Assembly: GCA_949357655.1 (NCBI GenBank)
Contig: CASHTG010000001.1
Coordinates: 4,960,001-5,024,000 of the forward strand
Direction: 5' to 3'
Length of the DNA: 64,000 nt
Source: Parascedosporium putredinis
Lineage: Eukaryota > Ascomycota > Sordariomycetes > Microascales > Microascaceae
Shown here: in pieces, positions 9,764 through 21,017 of the stretch
Layout of the letters: every line of letters begins with the position of its first letter
How positions within the stretch are numbered: the stretch's first letter is position 1
The notes under the pieces: generated by a model
What the model was told of the DNA's origin: nothing
Databases searched by the model: none
Seen by the model: only the letters and a program-made list of their open reading frames with translations
Made by a program: the position numbers and the translations under genes

Positions 9764-12700
9764 GGACACGGCGATTTTCGTCTCTAAGGATATGTCGGTT
9801 ACTCCTCACGCGTCTCGAGGTGCCGGGTCGGGCACAGATTAAGGTTCAGATTGTTATTCGTGTCAACAGGGAGACCGAATTGTAATGTTTTCATCATCCA
9901 ACTCCAGTACAGGAGATATCCATGACGAGTGAAATGCGATTGCTATAACCCTACCCCGTTCGGCAGAGATTATTGTCCAGTAATCGTCTCCTGGTATTCT
10001 CCGTCCTATTCTTGGCAGCTTGCAAGGCTTTGGAGTATAGGACATTTCGAGTCTCTTCGCCTTTGTGAACTTAAAAGTTGCCGTATAGGAGCAATCTGAC
10101 GCGGTAGCTATCTACGGCCTTGGAAGCGTCGTCTCTGCTGTGATGGGATCCATGGGTACGCTGTGGCTGTTTGGTTTCAACGGGAGTTGTATGCTTTCAT
10201 CGCGTGAAAAGGGAGATATTGTTATTATCAGTACGCGGATAGCTATGTCAATATCAAGTTCAAGTAGCCACAGCTGCGACAGGCACGATATGGATACTTA
10301 TCGGAACAAGCCAGAGGTCAACCATCTCTAGTGATAGAAGATTTAAAATTTCCAAAAGAAATTGATAAAAAGAGAGTTTAATTTGTCGGACATGCCCATT
10401 CTACTCGCCTCGAACATTTGTAGGTGATACCAGTACATGTACCCTACGCGAGACAAGTCGTAGCCACGAGACCTGGTCTTGGTGTTGATCAAGGACTACA
10501 AGGTCATGACAGACCCTCATTCTAGAGTAGGAATTGTCCGAGGATGCCTAAGGGGGAAGAGAGGCCAATCTAATCAAGGCGATTCTGGGGTTTGCTCAGC
10601 GGTTCACACTCCGCGGGGTTGGCACGCAGATAAGAACCCGCCGGGTAACCTCCGCCGTCTGTTGCGCATGATCTGTGCGTTGGGGCTAGGAGACGGAGAA
10701 ATCAGAGGAGAACCAAGGGGCAGCAACCAAAGCAAGGGCATCAAAAACTACCAGGGCGGGGAGCAATTGCCAGCGTGAGGGAGGCAGCGCCGCTACAATG
10801 GGCGACATGCGGAAACCCATGCGCGAACTCTACGGCACGCCCGGGTTCTGGATATTCGACACCCAAGTGGAAAATGCCAGCACAGCGCAACCCCTTCACG
10901 GCGGCGCGTGCCTTACAGTCGATACTGGGGTTACAGATGAACAGGACCCGAGGGTGGCCTCTGCCCAACGTGTGAGACTGGCCTCCGGGTTTTGGATCAA
11001 GTACCTCTTGTGAAAGTCCGTCGTCGACGTAAGCCCGACCTTGTTCGGAAAAGCAAAAGATCTACGGATTGAGTTGGTTTTGCCAACCATTGGGCCCCTC
11101 TCGACTCATCACACCTGGGATCTGGGGATTTGGGTGGCGGCTGCATGAGAGCCTTGACCGGCGCCATACAAGAGGGGCTAAAAGGGCGCACGTATTTGGG
11201 GCCAGATTGAAAGGTGGGTTTTATCCATGGGACATTACATTGAATTGAAGGGTGCGCCAAAATTCATTGACAGATTCATCCAGTCGTTGTACTTTGAGTC
11301 ATTGAGGCCTCGCTGCCTTAGGGTCAAGGGGCCTAAAATGGGCTCAAGTGCGTGCGTTCAAAGTTGAGTTGCTGGCTGAAGGGGATGATTGGGGCCTAAG
11401 GCGGCGCCTGACTGGGAGCACCTGGCACTCACGCACGACCTGTAAACGAAACCTATCAGGCCCTCGAAAGGTGTGCACGACGATCAGCACGCAGACAAGA
11501 AACCAACCTCTTTAATGATGCTCGGAGAGTTTGTCACCAGACATGCCATTACCCGCGATGAAGCTCTCGTACCCACCCGCCGCCGGGGTGGCAAGCACGG
11601 GCATCACACGAGGCGAGAGAATCCCTAATCCTCCCCCTCTCCCCCTAGTGGGTTGACGTTCCCCGCCTCGTGAAGTCGTGCATGGCAGGAATAGTGGGAG
11701 GGGGCCATCTTTTTGCCCACATTTGCCAGCGCCCGTGTACATGGGGGATTGGGGGCTGCATCTCCACTGCACGTGCTGAGCGAATGCAAAGCAAGAGCCC
11801 TGTTTTTCTTCAATGGTCCCTTTTTGCTTTTGTCTCTTTTGGTTCCTTGGCCACTTTCTTTCCTCGCTGTACTCGCACTCGTTCGACCTCACTCGTTCGA
11901 CCTCTTTCCCCTCCCTAGGGACGTGCGTCTTGCCCATCATGGTCATCATCGCTCGCTGGGGCGATTTGCACTTTGGTGGACTCACTGAGAGCCTATGAAG
12001 CAAGAGGCTGTGTGATGTGACTCGGAAGCCACAGGACTACCGGCCAATTCCGACGGGCTCGCGTCCGAACCAGCGCTGGCTGGCCACGTCTGCTCGCCCG
12101 CTTTTCGCTTTTGTAAGAGTCAAGCCGCGCTGGCCTCGCGCAAAGTTCGGTCCCTCTGTTTGTAACCTCGAGGAGGTCGGACTGGCTGGCAAGAGAAGGC
12201 TTAGGACCTTTCGGGTGCGGGCAAAAAGCGACTGGTAACAATATCCAAAACAGGGGGCGGAGGGGGAGGGGAGGGAGAATCTTCAATTTGGCGATTTGAC
12301 AAGACTTCATTCTTGTTTTACGAGCTCGACTTCGCCAGTCGCTGCTTACACTTCCCCCTCTTCTTGTGGTCCGTGGTCATGGAACACGAGACGTGCAGGA
12401 AAGGAAGGTCGAACAAGAGCCCGCAATGCTTGGTCAATGGCTACAATGGGAATACCGAAAATAAAGATAAAAATAAAACTAAAAATGCTAATTTCCACAA
12501 AAAGGCGAATAGAAAGATATCCAGCAAATCTCGATCCCAAGCGTGACTGGTGACTGGTGACGGGCAAAGTGTAGGCCTAGCTCGATGACGGATGTGAAGT
12601 GGCTGTCCACTGTCCCTCCCGAGCTCATGTCCCCTTCTCCTTGCTCCGCGGCCCGCTGCCACACCCATGTTACGAACCACAGCGCCGGATCCCCACAAAA

Positions 12701-14401
12701 CAGCCGCGTCAACCTCCTCGATGAACTGCCTGGCATGTACAAGCAGCGCACTAGACGAAATCAATCTTATCGATTTAACGCCGACCTCACTCCTCCGCTC
12801 GTGGGATCTAGCATATCAAGCCTCCACTGACGACAGGGACCTCAATAGGCAGCCATCCGCGGCAAAACGTCGTCATCGTCATCGCCTCTACTCAGCGTCT
12901 CCGAAGGAAACCTATGCCGGTCCCCTTGCCCTTTTCTTCTTCCTTTTTTTCGGCGTGCTTTCTTGATTTCTGCCAATCGCGCCATGTGATTGTTATGCCT
13001 TGGCCCGACCCGACTGATGCCCGACCGACCCTGCCACCCTTTTTTTCTCCCCAAAGTGGCTCCTCCCCTTGCTGCCCCATATTTGGCCCTGGCTCAGGTC
13101 GCCTCGACCCAATAACCGTGTCCGGTGGGCAAAATATTCCCAACTGGGATCCCCGGCCCATCTGGTTGGCCCAACCAGCACCAACAAATTTCTCTCGTCG
13201 AGGTGCCCGAGTGGTGCCAACGATGCCCAACGCAGAGGCCGGCGCCAGCTCATGAGACCGGGAAAAAGAAAGAAGAAAAGAATGAGAGAGAAAAGGGACA
13301 AAAAACGATGGACACGAAAACTTGGATATGGGGAACAAGAACAAACAGGGATCTTCCTCGTAAGAGAGGAGAAAATGATGTGAGAAAAAGAAGCGACAAA
13401 AAGGAAAAGACTGGAAAAAGAAAGGAAACGGAACTGGGACCTAGATGTACGCAAAAAAATGAGCAAAGGGGCTGGAGAACCTCAAAAAAGGTAGATATTT
13501 GCAGTCATCCATTGATAGGGATCCCTTCCTGCTGGCCTCGCCGAGACGCATCACGAACAGACGACGTGATTGCTCGGCTGAACGCACCGCCCGGCAGCAG
13601 ATTCCAACGTGAAGAGCGGCAGGATCAAGAAATATTCTATTGTTAAATGTGCAAAGCGTACAGCCGTCCTCTGCATCCGTGAGTCACGCAAAGAGTAAGA
13701 AGTGAAACGAGCCTGGTTTGGCGATAGTGCAAACTGGAGGTTCCCTTGGCTACCGGCTGTTTCTTGGTCTTCTTTTTCTTTTCTTTTTCTTTTTTTACCT
13801 TGCCTTCCTTCTTCTTTTCCCCTTTCGTCATTTTCTCTAGCGCCTCTTCGCTCACTCTCCGGGCAGTGTACCTCCCCTCTCCCTCCGCCCCCTTTGGGAC
13901 GACCTCGTCTCATCCTATCGGGTAGCCGCCTTATAAAGATAATATTGGCACCACCGCCACCCTGTCGACGCCTGCATGTTCTTGTTCCTCGCACACACGC
14001 TCGCTCTTGCAGGAAGGACATCGCTGTACTTTCGAATCGCAGAGATACAAACAAGTAGAACAAAAACAACCACCCAGGACAGAAACCCATCGCTGCACCC
14101 CATGTTGCCTATACTCTTCAACGATAGCCCATACTTTATTGCAGATCACTTGAGCACAGAGCCGCTCCTCCCCGTCCCGGATATAACCACGACCACCCCC
14201 GGCAGATACAACGCCTACTATTCCTTCTTCTTCTTCTTCTTCTTCCTCCTCTCCTCCTCTTGCTCTTCCCACCATACCAAACTCGGCTTCGACCTCTCCT
14301 CCAACCCTCGCCCCTCCTAGGGACTCCCTTCCGGTCACCACCGCCAACATCCCGTTCCGACCACGACCTCGGGCTTGAGTCCGACCACACCACATTCCGC
14401 C
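9764..14401. other. Long region (4.6 kb) without a supported gene
   Basis: Open frames here are short, low-complexity (Lys/Arg/Glu- or Phe/Ser/Leu-rich) and lack domains. The sequence holds purine-rich blocks (13260-13440) and pyrimidine-rich blocks (13775-13830, 14220-14265) characteristic of fungal promoters and 5' leaders. It may contain the long upstream leader of the coiled-coil gene at 14402 or a non-coding transcript. Nothing in the sequence decides between these. Confidence 0.5.
14221..14262 (+). repeat. (TTC)n/(TCC)n microsatellite in leader region
   Basis: About seven or eight TTC triplets are followed by TCC variants, about 140 bases before the next gene's ATG. Pyrimidine tracts at this place are common in fungal 5' leaders. 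Confidence 0.85.
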
Positions 14402-17227
14402 ATGTCTCTCATGGACAGGAGAGCCGAGACCATGATGGTCATTCCACGGCCAGAGGAAGACCTCGCCATGAGCAAAGAAAAGATGAGGAACCGCATGTCC
14501 CTCCCAGTCTCCAGGGCCCTTGCCCCCTATCCTCGGTCACCGAGCAGTCAGAGTCGCAAACCGAGTCAGCCCCCACGATACACGTGCCGCCCAGGCTACC
14601 ACCCGTGAGCCCCAGGAAGCCCATCCTCAAGGACAGGGGCGCCGTCCGCCGGAAAAGCTTCACCAGAGAGTCGCGTCCGGCCTCGATGCCCTCCATGGCT
14701 TCCCACGCCGGCGCTCACCCCCTCACCCGCCACACCCACCACACCCACCCATGCCGCTCGTAGCGAAGCTCCCGCTACCACCAGCACGCCAGCAACAGCA
14801 ACAGGACCACCTACAACAACACCAACGACAGCGACAACTGCAGCAGCAACCGCCTAGGCGCCCGATCAAGCCCTCCCACCTCAGCACGAGGCGTCCGACC
14901 TTTGCGCCCTCGCACCATCACCAGTACCACGAAGACCTCTGGGCCACCCCCGAGTCCGAGTCCGACTTCAGCTCCAACTTGTCCGCCCTGTCCGCCGAGA
15001 CGCAGGCCACTTCTGTCTTGAGCGACATCCCCCAGCAAGCCGCCCCCGACCGTCATCGAAAGACGCATCATCCGCGTCCGGCCCGGCGCGCTCAAGAAGA
15101 GTCCGCTGCACGCCAAGCAGGGCAGCCGCACCGTCGCCGCCCGCAACGCCGCGCCTCCTCCGCCCCCTAGGACCATCCACATCGAGGTAGACGCCACCAA
15201 GAGCGGCAACAGCAAGCAGGAGGCGGCCGCTCAGGCCCAGGCCGTTCGCGAATACGAGGACACCATCGAGAGGTACAAGGAGCAAGTTGAGCGCCTGGAG
15301 CGGGAAGCAGCCGATCTCCGGGAACGCCACACACACTCCGAGAGGGGCCTCGAGGATGCCCTCGACCGGCTCTCCTCATCACCCTGGAGAGGGAGGACAT
15401 TCGTCGGAGCAGCGCCGAGGACAGAAACTCCCGCGAGAGCCTGCGCCAAGAGATCGAGGAGCGTGGCAAGGCCATCGACAGCCTGCAAGCCCGTCTCGAC
15501 GACAAGGAGCAGATGCTCGACGCCCTCAAGGCCAAGTTGGATGGACGCGCCAAGTCCCTTGAACAACTCCGATCCGAGCTAGAAGACCGAAGCAGGGACG
15601 TAGACGAGCTTCGGGAGACGCTGTCTCACCAGGAGAGAGAGGCTGAGAGATATGTCCTCGACAAGGAAGGTGCCCTCAGAGACCGAGATGGCGCGCTTCG
15701 GGACAAGGAACTTATCCTCAAGGAGCGCGAGGACCTGGCCAAGGACTTCCAAGAGCTACGAAAGGAAAGGAGGACTTGGCCGAGAGCGTGCAGGCCCTCA
15801 CCAAGGACATCGAGAAGCTCAACCAGCAGGTAGAGTTGATCAAACTTGAAAAGCAGGTCCTGGCCCTGGACAACGAAGAGCTCGTCAAGAGCAAGGTTGA
15901 ACTCGAGCTCAAGGCCGAAGAGCTCAGGAGCGAGCTCGACACCCGCTTCGCCGTCCGCACCGAGCAGGAGAAGCTCCTCATCGAGCGCGTCGCCGCCCAG
16001 GAAATTATCCAAGAGAGCCTGGACCGCCAAGTCGAGGCCCTCACCTCCCAAGTCTCCACCGGCGATGCCGAGATTGACCGCCTCAAGAAGTCGACCGCCG
16101 ACCTCGAGGCCAAGGCGTCCGAGGAGGAGGCCAAGGCAAAGCGTCTCGAGGAGGAAAAGGCCACTCTGGAAAAGGAAAAGGGCGCGCTCGAGGAGGCCAA
16201 GACCGGACTCGAAGAAGCCAAGACCGGGCTCGAAGAGGCCAAGACGGGACTGGGAGCGAAGCAGACCGAGCTCGAGGCGCGCATCGCGGAGCTCGACGCC
16301 GAGATCGCCGCCCTCAAGCCAGCGCGCAAGGCGCCGGCGACGAGAAAAAGGCGCTCGAGGAGCAGATCGCCGCTCTCACCGCGGAGCGCGACGAGCTCAA
16401 GGCTAAAAACGAAGAGCAGAGCACCGAGCTCGCGGTCCTCAAGGACCTCCAAACCACGGCCCAGGTCGATCTGGAGAAGTTGCGTGAAGAAAACACCACG
16501 CTCCAGTCCGACGTCACCAAGGCCCGTGAGGAGGCCGAAGCCGCCAACGCCGCCGCCGCTGCCGCTACCGCTGCCGCTGCCACTGCTACTGCTGCTGCGG
16601 CTGCCGCCGCCGCCGCTGCGCCTGAGCCAGCCCCGCCTGCTCCTGCCGAGCCCGCTCCCGTAGATACCGCAGAGCTCGAGAAGCTGCAAACCGAAAACGG
16701 CGGCCTTACCACAGAAAACGGCGAGCTCAAGGAAAAGACGACAGAGCTGCAGGGCCAGGTCGACACGCTCTCCGCCGACGTGACCAAGCTCTCCGGCGAG
16801 GTCGAGACCAAGAGCAAGGAGCTCGCGGATGCCGAAGCCAAGTTGGCCGAGGAGGCCGGCCGCGTGGAGGCGCTGCGCGCCCAAAACACCGGCCTCTCCG
16901 CCCAGCTCGCCGAGAAGACGCAAAAGCTCAACGACGCCAACGCCGACATTCAAAACTTCAAGGTCCAGGTGAACAAGCTCCAGAGCCGAACCACCTCCCG
17001 CAGCTCCAGGAGCGGATCGCCCAAGAAGCGGTTGAAGATTGGGGACCTCGTCGTTGTGAGGAATCCCCAGGACCGCACCCAACTGTAAGTTCTTTTCCCA
17101 AGTACTCTTAAGCCATCGGTCTTCATTGACACAGCCAAACTAACCATTTTCTGTTTATAGGCAAGTGATGAGAAAATCCGATCTCAAGTCGTGCACTTCG
17201 TCGCAAGCTTCGGATGCGGATGATTAG
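14402..17227 (+). CDS. Long coiled-coil protein (M-protein-repeat-like), frame-broken
   Basis: About 900 residues: a disordered Ser/Pro-rich N-terminus, a Gln-rich patch (about 14785-14860), a long heptad coiled coil (about 15180-16980) rich in Leu, Glu, Lys and Ala, a poly-Ala linker (16546-16620) and a basic tail (SPKKRLKIGDLVVV). An intron at 17085-17160 leads to a short last exon ending at 17227. Proteins of this type in fungi are often named M protein repeat proteins; function is not known, and scaffold or cytoskeletal roles are inference. The frame breaks at least seven times: C run near 14528, twice in 14715-14860, C run 15029-15033, near 15374, A run near 15764, and near 16318. In most cases adding or removing one base of a run restores the heptad pattern. 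I chose the ATG at 14402 because an upstream ATG is lacking in frame. Confidence 0.75.
16188..16251 (+). repeat. Three tandem 21-base repeats coding EEAKTGL heptads
   Basis: Three near-identical 21-base units encode consecutive Glu-Glu-Ala-Lys-Thr-Gly-Leu heptads in the coiled coil. They look like a recent in-frame tandem duplication of one heptad. Confidence 0.85.
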
Positions 17228-18111
17228 ACATGATACACGCTGTTCCGATAAGCCGGAACCTATTTCCTTCTTACATTATATGAGTACCCTTCTTTTCTTT
17301 TTCTCCAATCTTCTTTCCTTTCGGCTACTTTGCCTCGCGGGTAGCCACTTGTCTCTACGACCATCCTCTTTCCTTTGTACCTTTCATTACTGTTTCTTTT
17401 TTGTCGATTGTATTTTCCTCTCACACATGTTCCAGCATGTTTTCTTTATATTCTGTTTTCATTTCTGTCTTCACTCGTCATATCTCAGTTACAATTTTCC
17501 GGTCGAAACCAGTGTTTGGTTGATACAGTATACATGTATGTACAGGTCTTGTTTTGTCTACGTCTTACCAGTGATGGACGGGCGTTTTGTATTTGGGAGG
17601 GATGTGCTTTTGCTCTCACGAGATCTCATGTACCGGAATACGGATGGAAACAAAAGTTAGAGTCGGCGGATGTTGTTTTTTGTCATATCGTTAGCACATA
17701 TGTTCTTGTCACAATATTGTCATGTACACAACTCCAAGGTGTTTCTTCAGATGACATGTCTTGAGTTGAGAAGCCTCTTGTAGACTGTTGGTCTCGGGAC
17801 CACCATACCTGTTACGTTACCCGCAAGTAATTAATATTCTGTTTTCCATTATTTTTCCTGCTTGCCTCGTGAAGTCTATGCTCTCGCTTGTTCTGTTTGG
17901 TGAGACGGGGGAAATGTTAATGCATGATGCCCAAGTGATTTGCCTTCTTTCTCTACTCGTAGGCCCGGCTGATGTCGTGATGGGATTCGGGAGAAATATG
18001 GCTGTTGGAACGCCATCTCCTATTCTTAATGTATCTCTCCAGAAACGTACTAGGGTCCATGCTGTCGGTCAAGATGAATCGATCGATGTTTGAACTGGTA
18101 ACAAGGCGCAG
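17228..18111. other. T-rich 3' region of the coiled-coil gene; no gene seen
   Basis: The stretch from 17228 to about 17700 is T-rich and pyrimidine-rich, as in a long 3' untranslated region. The open frame starting at 17214 has a Phe/Cys/Ser-rich translation that merely reflects this composition. Confidence 0.55.
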
Positions 18112-18363
18112 TTACCCCGTGAGTAGCGGTCCCGTGGCGGCTTCTGTGCGTGATCCACCTTCAAGAGGCATGTCCGTCCTCACGGCAGGCTCAAGCAGGC
18201 GCTCTTCCAACTCCCGTTCCTTTAAATGCTCGATGTCGAACGAGCGCTGGAGGGCTTCTGCTCGGCGCACGAGGGCACCCCCATGCATAGAGAGATGCAG
18301 ATGGCGAGGAGGACAATATGCGAGGCCTCCATTGGGAAGTAGGTATCTCGCGTGTAGTTGGCT
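18112..18363 (-). CDS. Possible 3' exon of a small single-pass membrane protein
   Basis: On the minus strand, after a good acceptor (CTTCAG at 18369-18364), the reading gives a short lead, one transmembrane helix (HIVLLAICISLCMG) and an amphipathic Arg/Glu/Leu-rich helix (ALVRRAEALQRSF, HLKERELEERLL), ending at a TAA at 18112-18114. The helix pair is only joined if the G run just after the transmembrane segment (C run on the plus strand, near 18281) gains one base, as in many neighbours. The upstream exon and start are not clear; the region 18370-18575 is open but unconvincing. No family recognised. It could also be chance. Confidence 0.35.
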   Translation of the reverse strand, partial: SQLHARYLLPNGGLAYCPPRHLHLSMHGGALVRRAEALQRSFDIEHLKERELEERLLEPAVRTDMPLEGGSRTEAATGPLLTG

Positions 18364-19267
18364 CTGAAGGAGAAGAAAATGAGGTGAGATTTCCCGGCTG
18401 GGGACGGTATAGATCCTGGAATGACTTGGTGATCTCTCAGGAAGAGTGGAGTTTCCCCATCAAGGTGATGAAGACTGACGGAAGACGAAGGATGAATATC
18501 AATGTGGTCTTGGAATGAAGGATGATTTGGACGTAATTTTGTTTGTGTTTCCGTGCTCCTCATTCTACACAGCATTTATCTGGAGCGGCGATTTGAATCA
18601 ACCATTGACGAGTGATGCCATCGGAAACAATATTGTGCGGGCCTCGCTCCTTGGCCGCCTTCTTTTACACGGGCTTTCTCTCATTTGTGCGAGACAAACT
18701 ACTCTGTCCTAGGTCCAACATTTCGTGCCGTGGTTCATGGCGTTTTTAAACTCTAAAACTCTGAGGACCACGAGGCCCGGGCCTCCTCTCCTCACAGTGG
18801 TGCCTCGTTCAAGCCCGCGATGCTCCGATCACCCAAAGCCCAAGGGTTGCTGCTGACTCGGCTCGGAAGCCAATCGCGGAACGGACGCCGCATGCCATTT
18901 TCTCCGTCGGAAGCTTCTCCCAACTAGGGCTGGTGGGCGGGCCTTGGCCGACGTATTTGTGTCTTCACCAATCCTACGATGCTAGTCCCGTTCCGAGCGT
19001 TGAAATTATTACTCAGCGACACCACAACCGGGCCGAATGCCCTTGTTTGGCTGAGGAGGTCCGCGAAGGGGGCTCGATGTCGTGAATCCCTTTCTGTTAA
19101 GATCATGTCGTGAAAAAGGGCAAACCCCCTCCAGCCAAAAATTTAGAAAATAAATTAAGAAAAACAAATCGCCAAATTCACTCCGCGAACAAATTCCGGC
19201 TCCTATACTTTTCTTCCTCTTCTCACTTCACTCATCGCAGGCCGTATCCGGCAGTTCTTTCCACACC
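18364..19267. other. Intergenic; no firm gene
   Basis: The region may include an upstream exon of the minus-strand gene before it and the promoter of the GNAT gene at 19268. No other coding pattern was seen. Confidence 0.5.
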
Positions 19268-20009
19268 ATGGCCGCCTCCGATCTCCGCATCGAGCTCGCC
19301 GACTCCGCCGAGGACATCGAGCGCGGGTTCCACTGCGCCTGCGAGACCTTTGGTCGCCAGACCGCGGACGGCATATGGATCGCCATGAACCCCGGCTGGG
19401 ACACCCCTGCCGGTTACGAGAGGGGCGTCAAGGGCATGACCGAGCGCTGGCGCGGGGTCGCCAACGACCTCGACGGGAACCCCACCATCGCCTTCGTCAA
19501 GGCCACCCTACCCGATCCGGAACGGGACGGCGCCCGGGTCGCCGTCGGCATGGCTATTTGGGTGCAGGCTTCCGTCGTCGAGGGCCGCGGTCTGCCGCCC
19601 ATTGAAGACTTTAGCCTCGCTACCGACCTCAACGCGCTGTATCCTGACAACCCTGCGGAGCAAAGTACCTGTGCCAGCTTGACTACTCGCTGCACAAGCG
19701 CCGCATCGAGGTCGTGAAAGAGAAAGCCACCTCGGACTCTCCGGCCGTCATGGTTTTGGATTTCTGCGTCGTGGACCCGGCGTATCAGCGCCGGGGATTG
19801 CTTCCAAGTTGGTGCAGTGGGGCTTGGACGAGGCAAAGAGGAGGGGAGGACTAGAAGCCATCACCGAAGCTTCCTCCATGGGACGGCACGTGTACAACCG
19901 TCTAGGGTTCCAGCAAGAGGGCCCAGAGATTGAATACATTGTCGATGAGCAGTTCAAGGATCGACAGCGACCCTCCAACATCTTTATGCGCACCGGGTTG
20001 CTGAGGTAG
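19268..20009 (+). CDS. GNAT-family N-acetyltransferase, frame-broken twice
   Basis: A single-exon gene of about 246 residues. The ATG at 19268 sits in a good context (ACCATGGCC). The N-terminal half reads cleanly to about 19660. There an A run is one base short. After it the frame continues through a hydrophobic strand (VMVLDFCVVDPAYQRRGI), the classical GNAT beta-4 plus acetyl-CoA loop. A G run near 19797 is also one base short, and the reading then continues (SKLVQWGLDEAKRRGG, then a short NRLGF segment) to TAG at 20007-20009. With both bases restored this is a complete GNAT of the type found widely in ascomycetes. Substrate unknown. Confidence 0.82.
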
Positions 20010-21017
20010 ACATAGTTGATATCACATGGTATGGCATAACAGGGGAATATGTGAACTAGCGAGAAAGGATGATCCAATCTCCCTGGTGCTTTTGTCTAAC
20101 GCTCCTCACGGCACACGTGTTGGAAGTGGGAACCAGTAGCTGGAATTTACCGCTTCGGTTGGAGCCAAAGGTCCACTTATAGTCGGGTTCTAGATGCCAA
20201 CTATAGCCATTTGAATTTGACATATTGCGGCGCAGGCCGTCGAGCCCCGCGTCAGCATGGGTTATTATCACCGGTTTGTGCCTATCTCAGTTCTCCTGGT
20301 TCTTCTTCTTTCGGCTGTCCGCCACGTACCATTGCATGCCATTCTGCATAATTTCGTCGACTATCAAGCTCGCCCGCCATAGTTTTGATATACACACTAC
20401 AACGCTGGCTCACGCATGTAATGGCCCCCGCTTCGGTTGTAATCTGGAATCTGGGCACTAAAGAGATGGGACGGTGAGGAACACTTCCAAGAATGGCGTG
20501 GTCGTACCGGCCGGGACTTATCCAATCCCTGTGCCTGTCCGGGTATATGTGGGAGGATTCCTGCAGGATCGACCGCGGCGTTTCCCAACCAGAACAACAA
20601 CACACCTGAACTTGCTTGGAACAATCTTGTTTTCCCCATGCTGTTTAGGCTGTCCACCGTCGCGCGCCAGAAGAGATCCACTATCTGCAGTTCACCATCC
20701 CGTCGTTTCCTCGGGTGCCTGAAAAAAGTTTAGCATACCAAGACTGTATCATTTATGATTGGCTCGGCATCAATCTTACGGCCCCGACGCTCACGGCGTT
20801 GGCATGTTGCGTGCTTAATTGATGGAGCCGTACATGTATAGTAAGAAACGAGTATTGCTGATAATGACGGCAGATTTTTCTTTTTCGTCTCTTGGTCTTT
20901 AAAATCATGGTAAGCCCCCGGTAGGAACAAGCCTCCTCCACCCTACTACCGTACCTTGACACCGCATCGTTCCAGGGTGATTCGACCTCCCGATCGCGTT
21001 GACAAATATCCAACACG
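20010..21017. other. Intergenic; nothing supported
   Basis: No open frame with a start and motif was seen on either strand in this kilobase. Confidence 0.6.

Noticed and set aside
12993..13466. Minus-strand frame with several hydrophobic stretches
   Set aside because: The hydrophobic runs come from a purine-rich plus strand; there is no domain and the opposite strand gives equally long frames.
15718..17082. Minus-strand frame of 454 codons over the coiled-coil gene
   Set aside because: It is an antisense shadow kept open by the GC-rich, Glu/Lys/Leu codon use of the real plus-strand gene; it is Ser/Leu-rich and motif-free.
17214..17660. Plus-strand frame of 148 codons after the coiled-coil gene
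   Set aside because: It is very rich in Phe, Cys, Ser and Leu because of a T-rich 3' region; it starts inside the last exon of the real gene.
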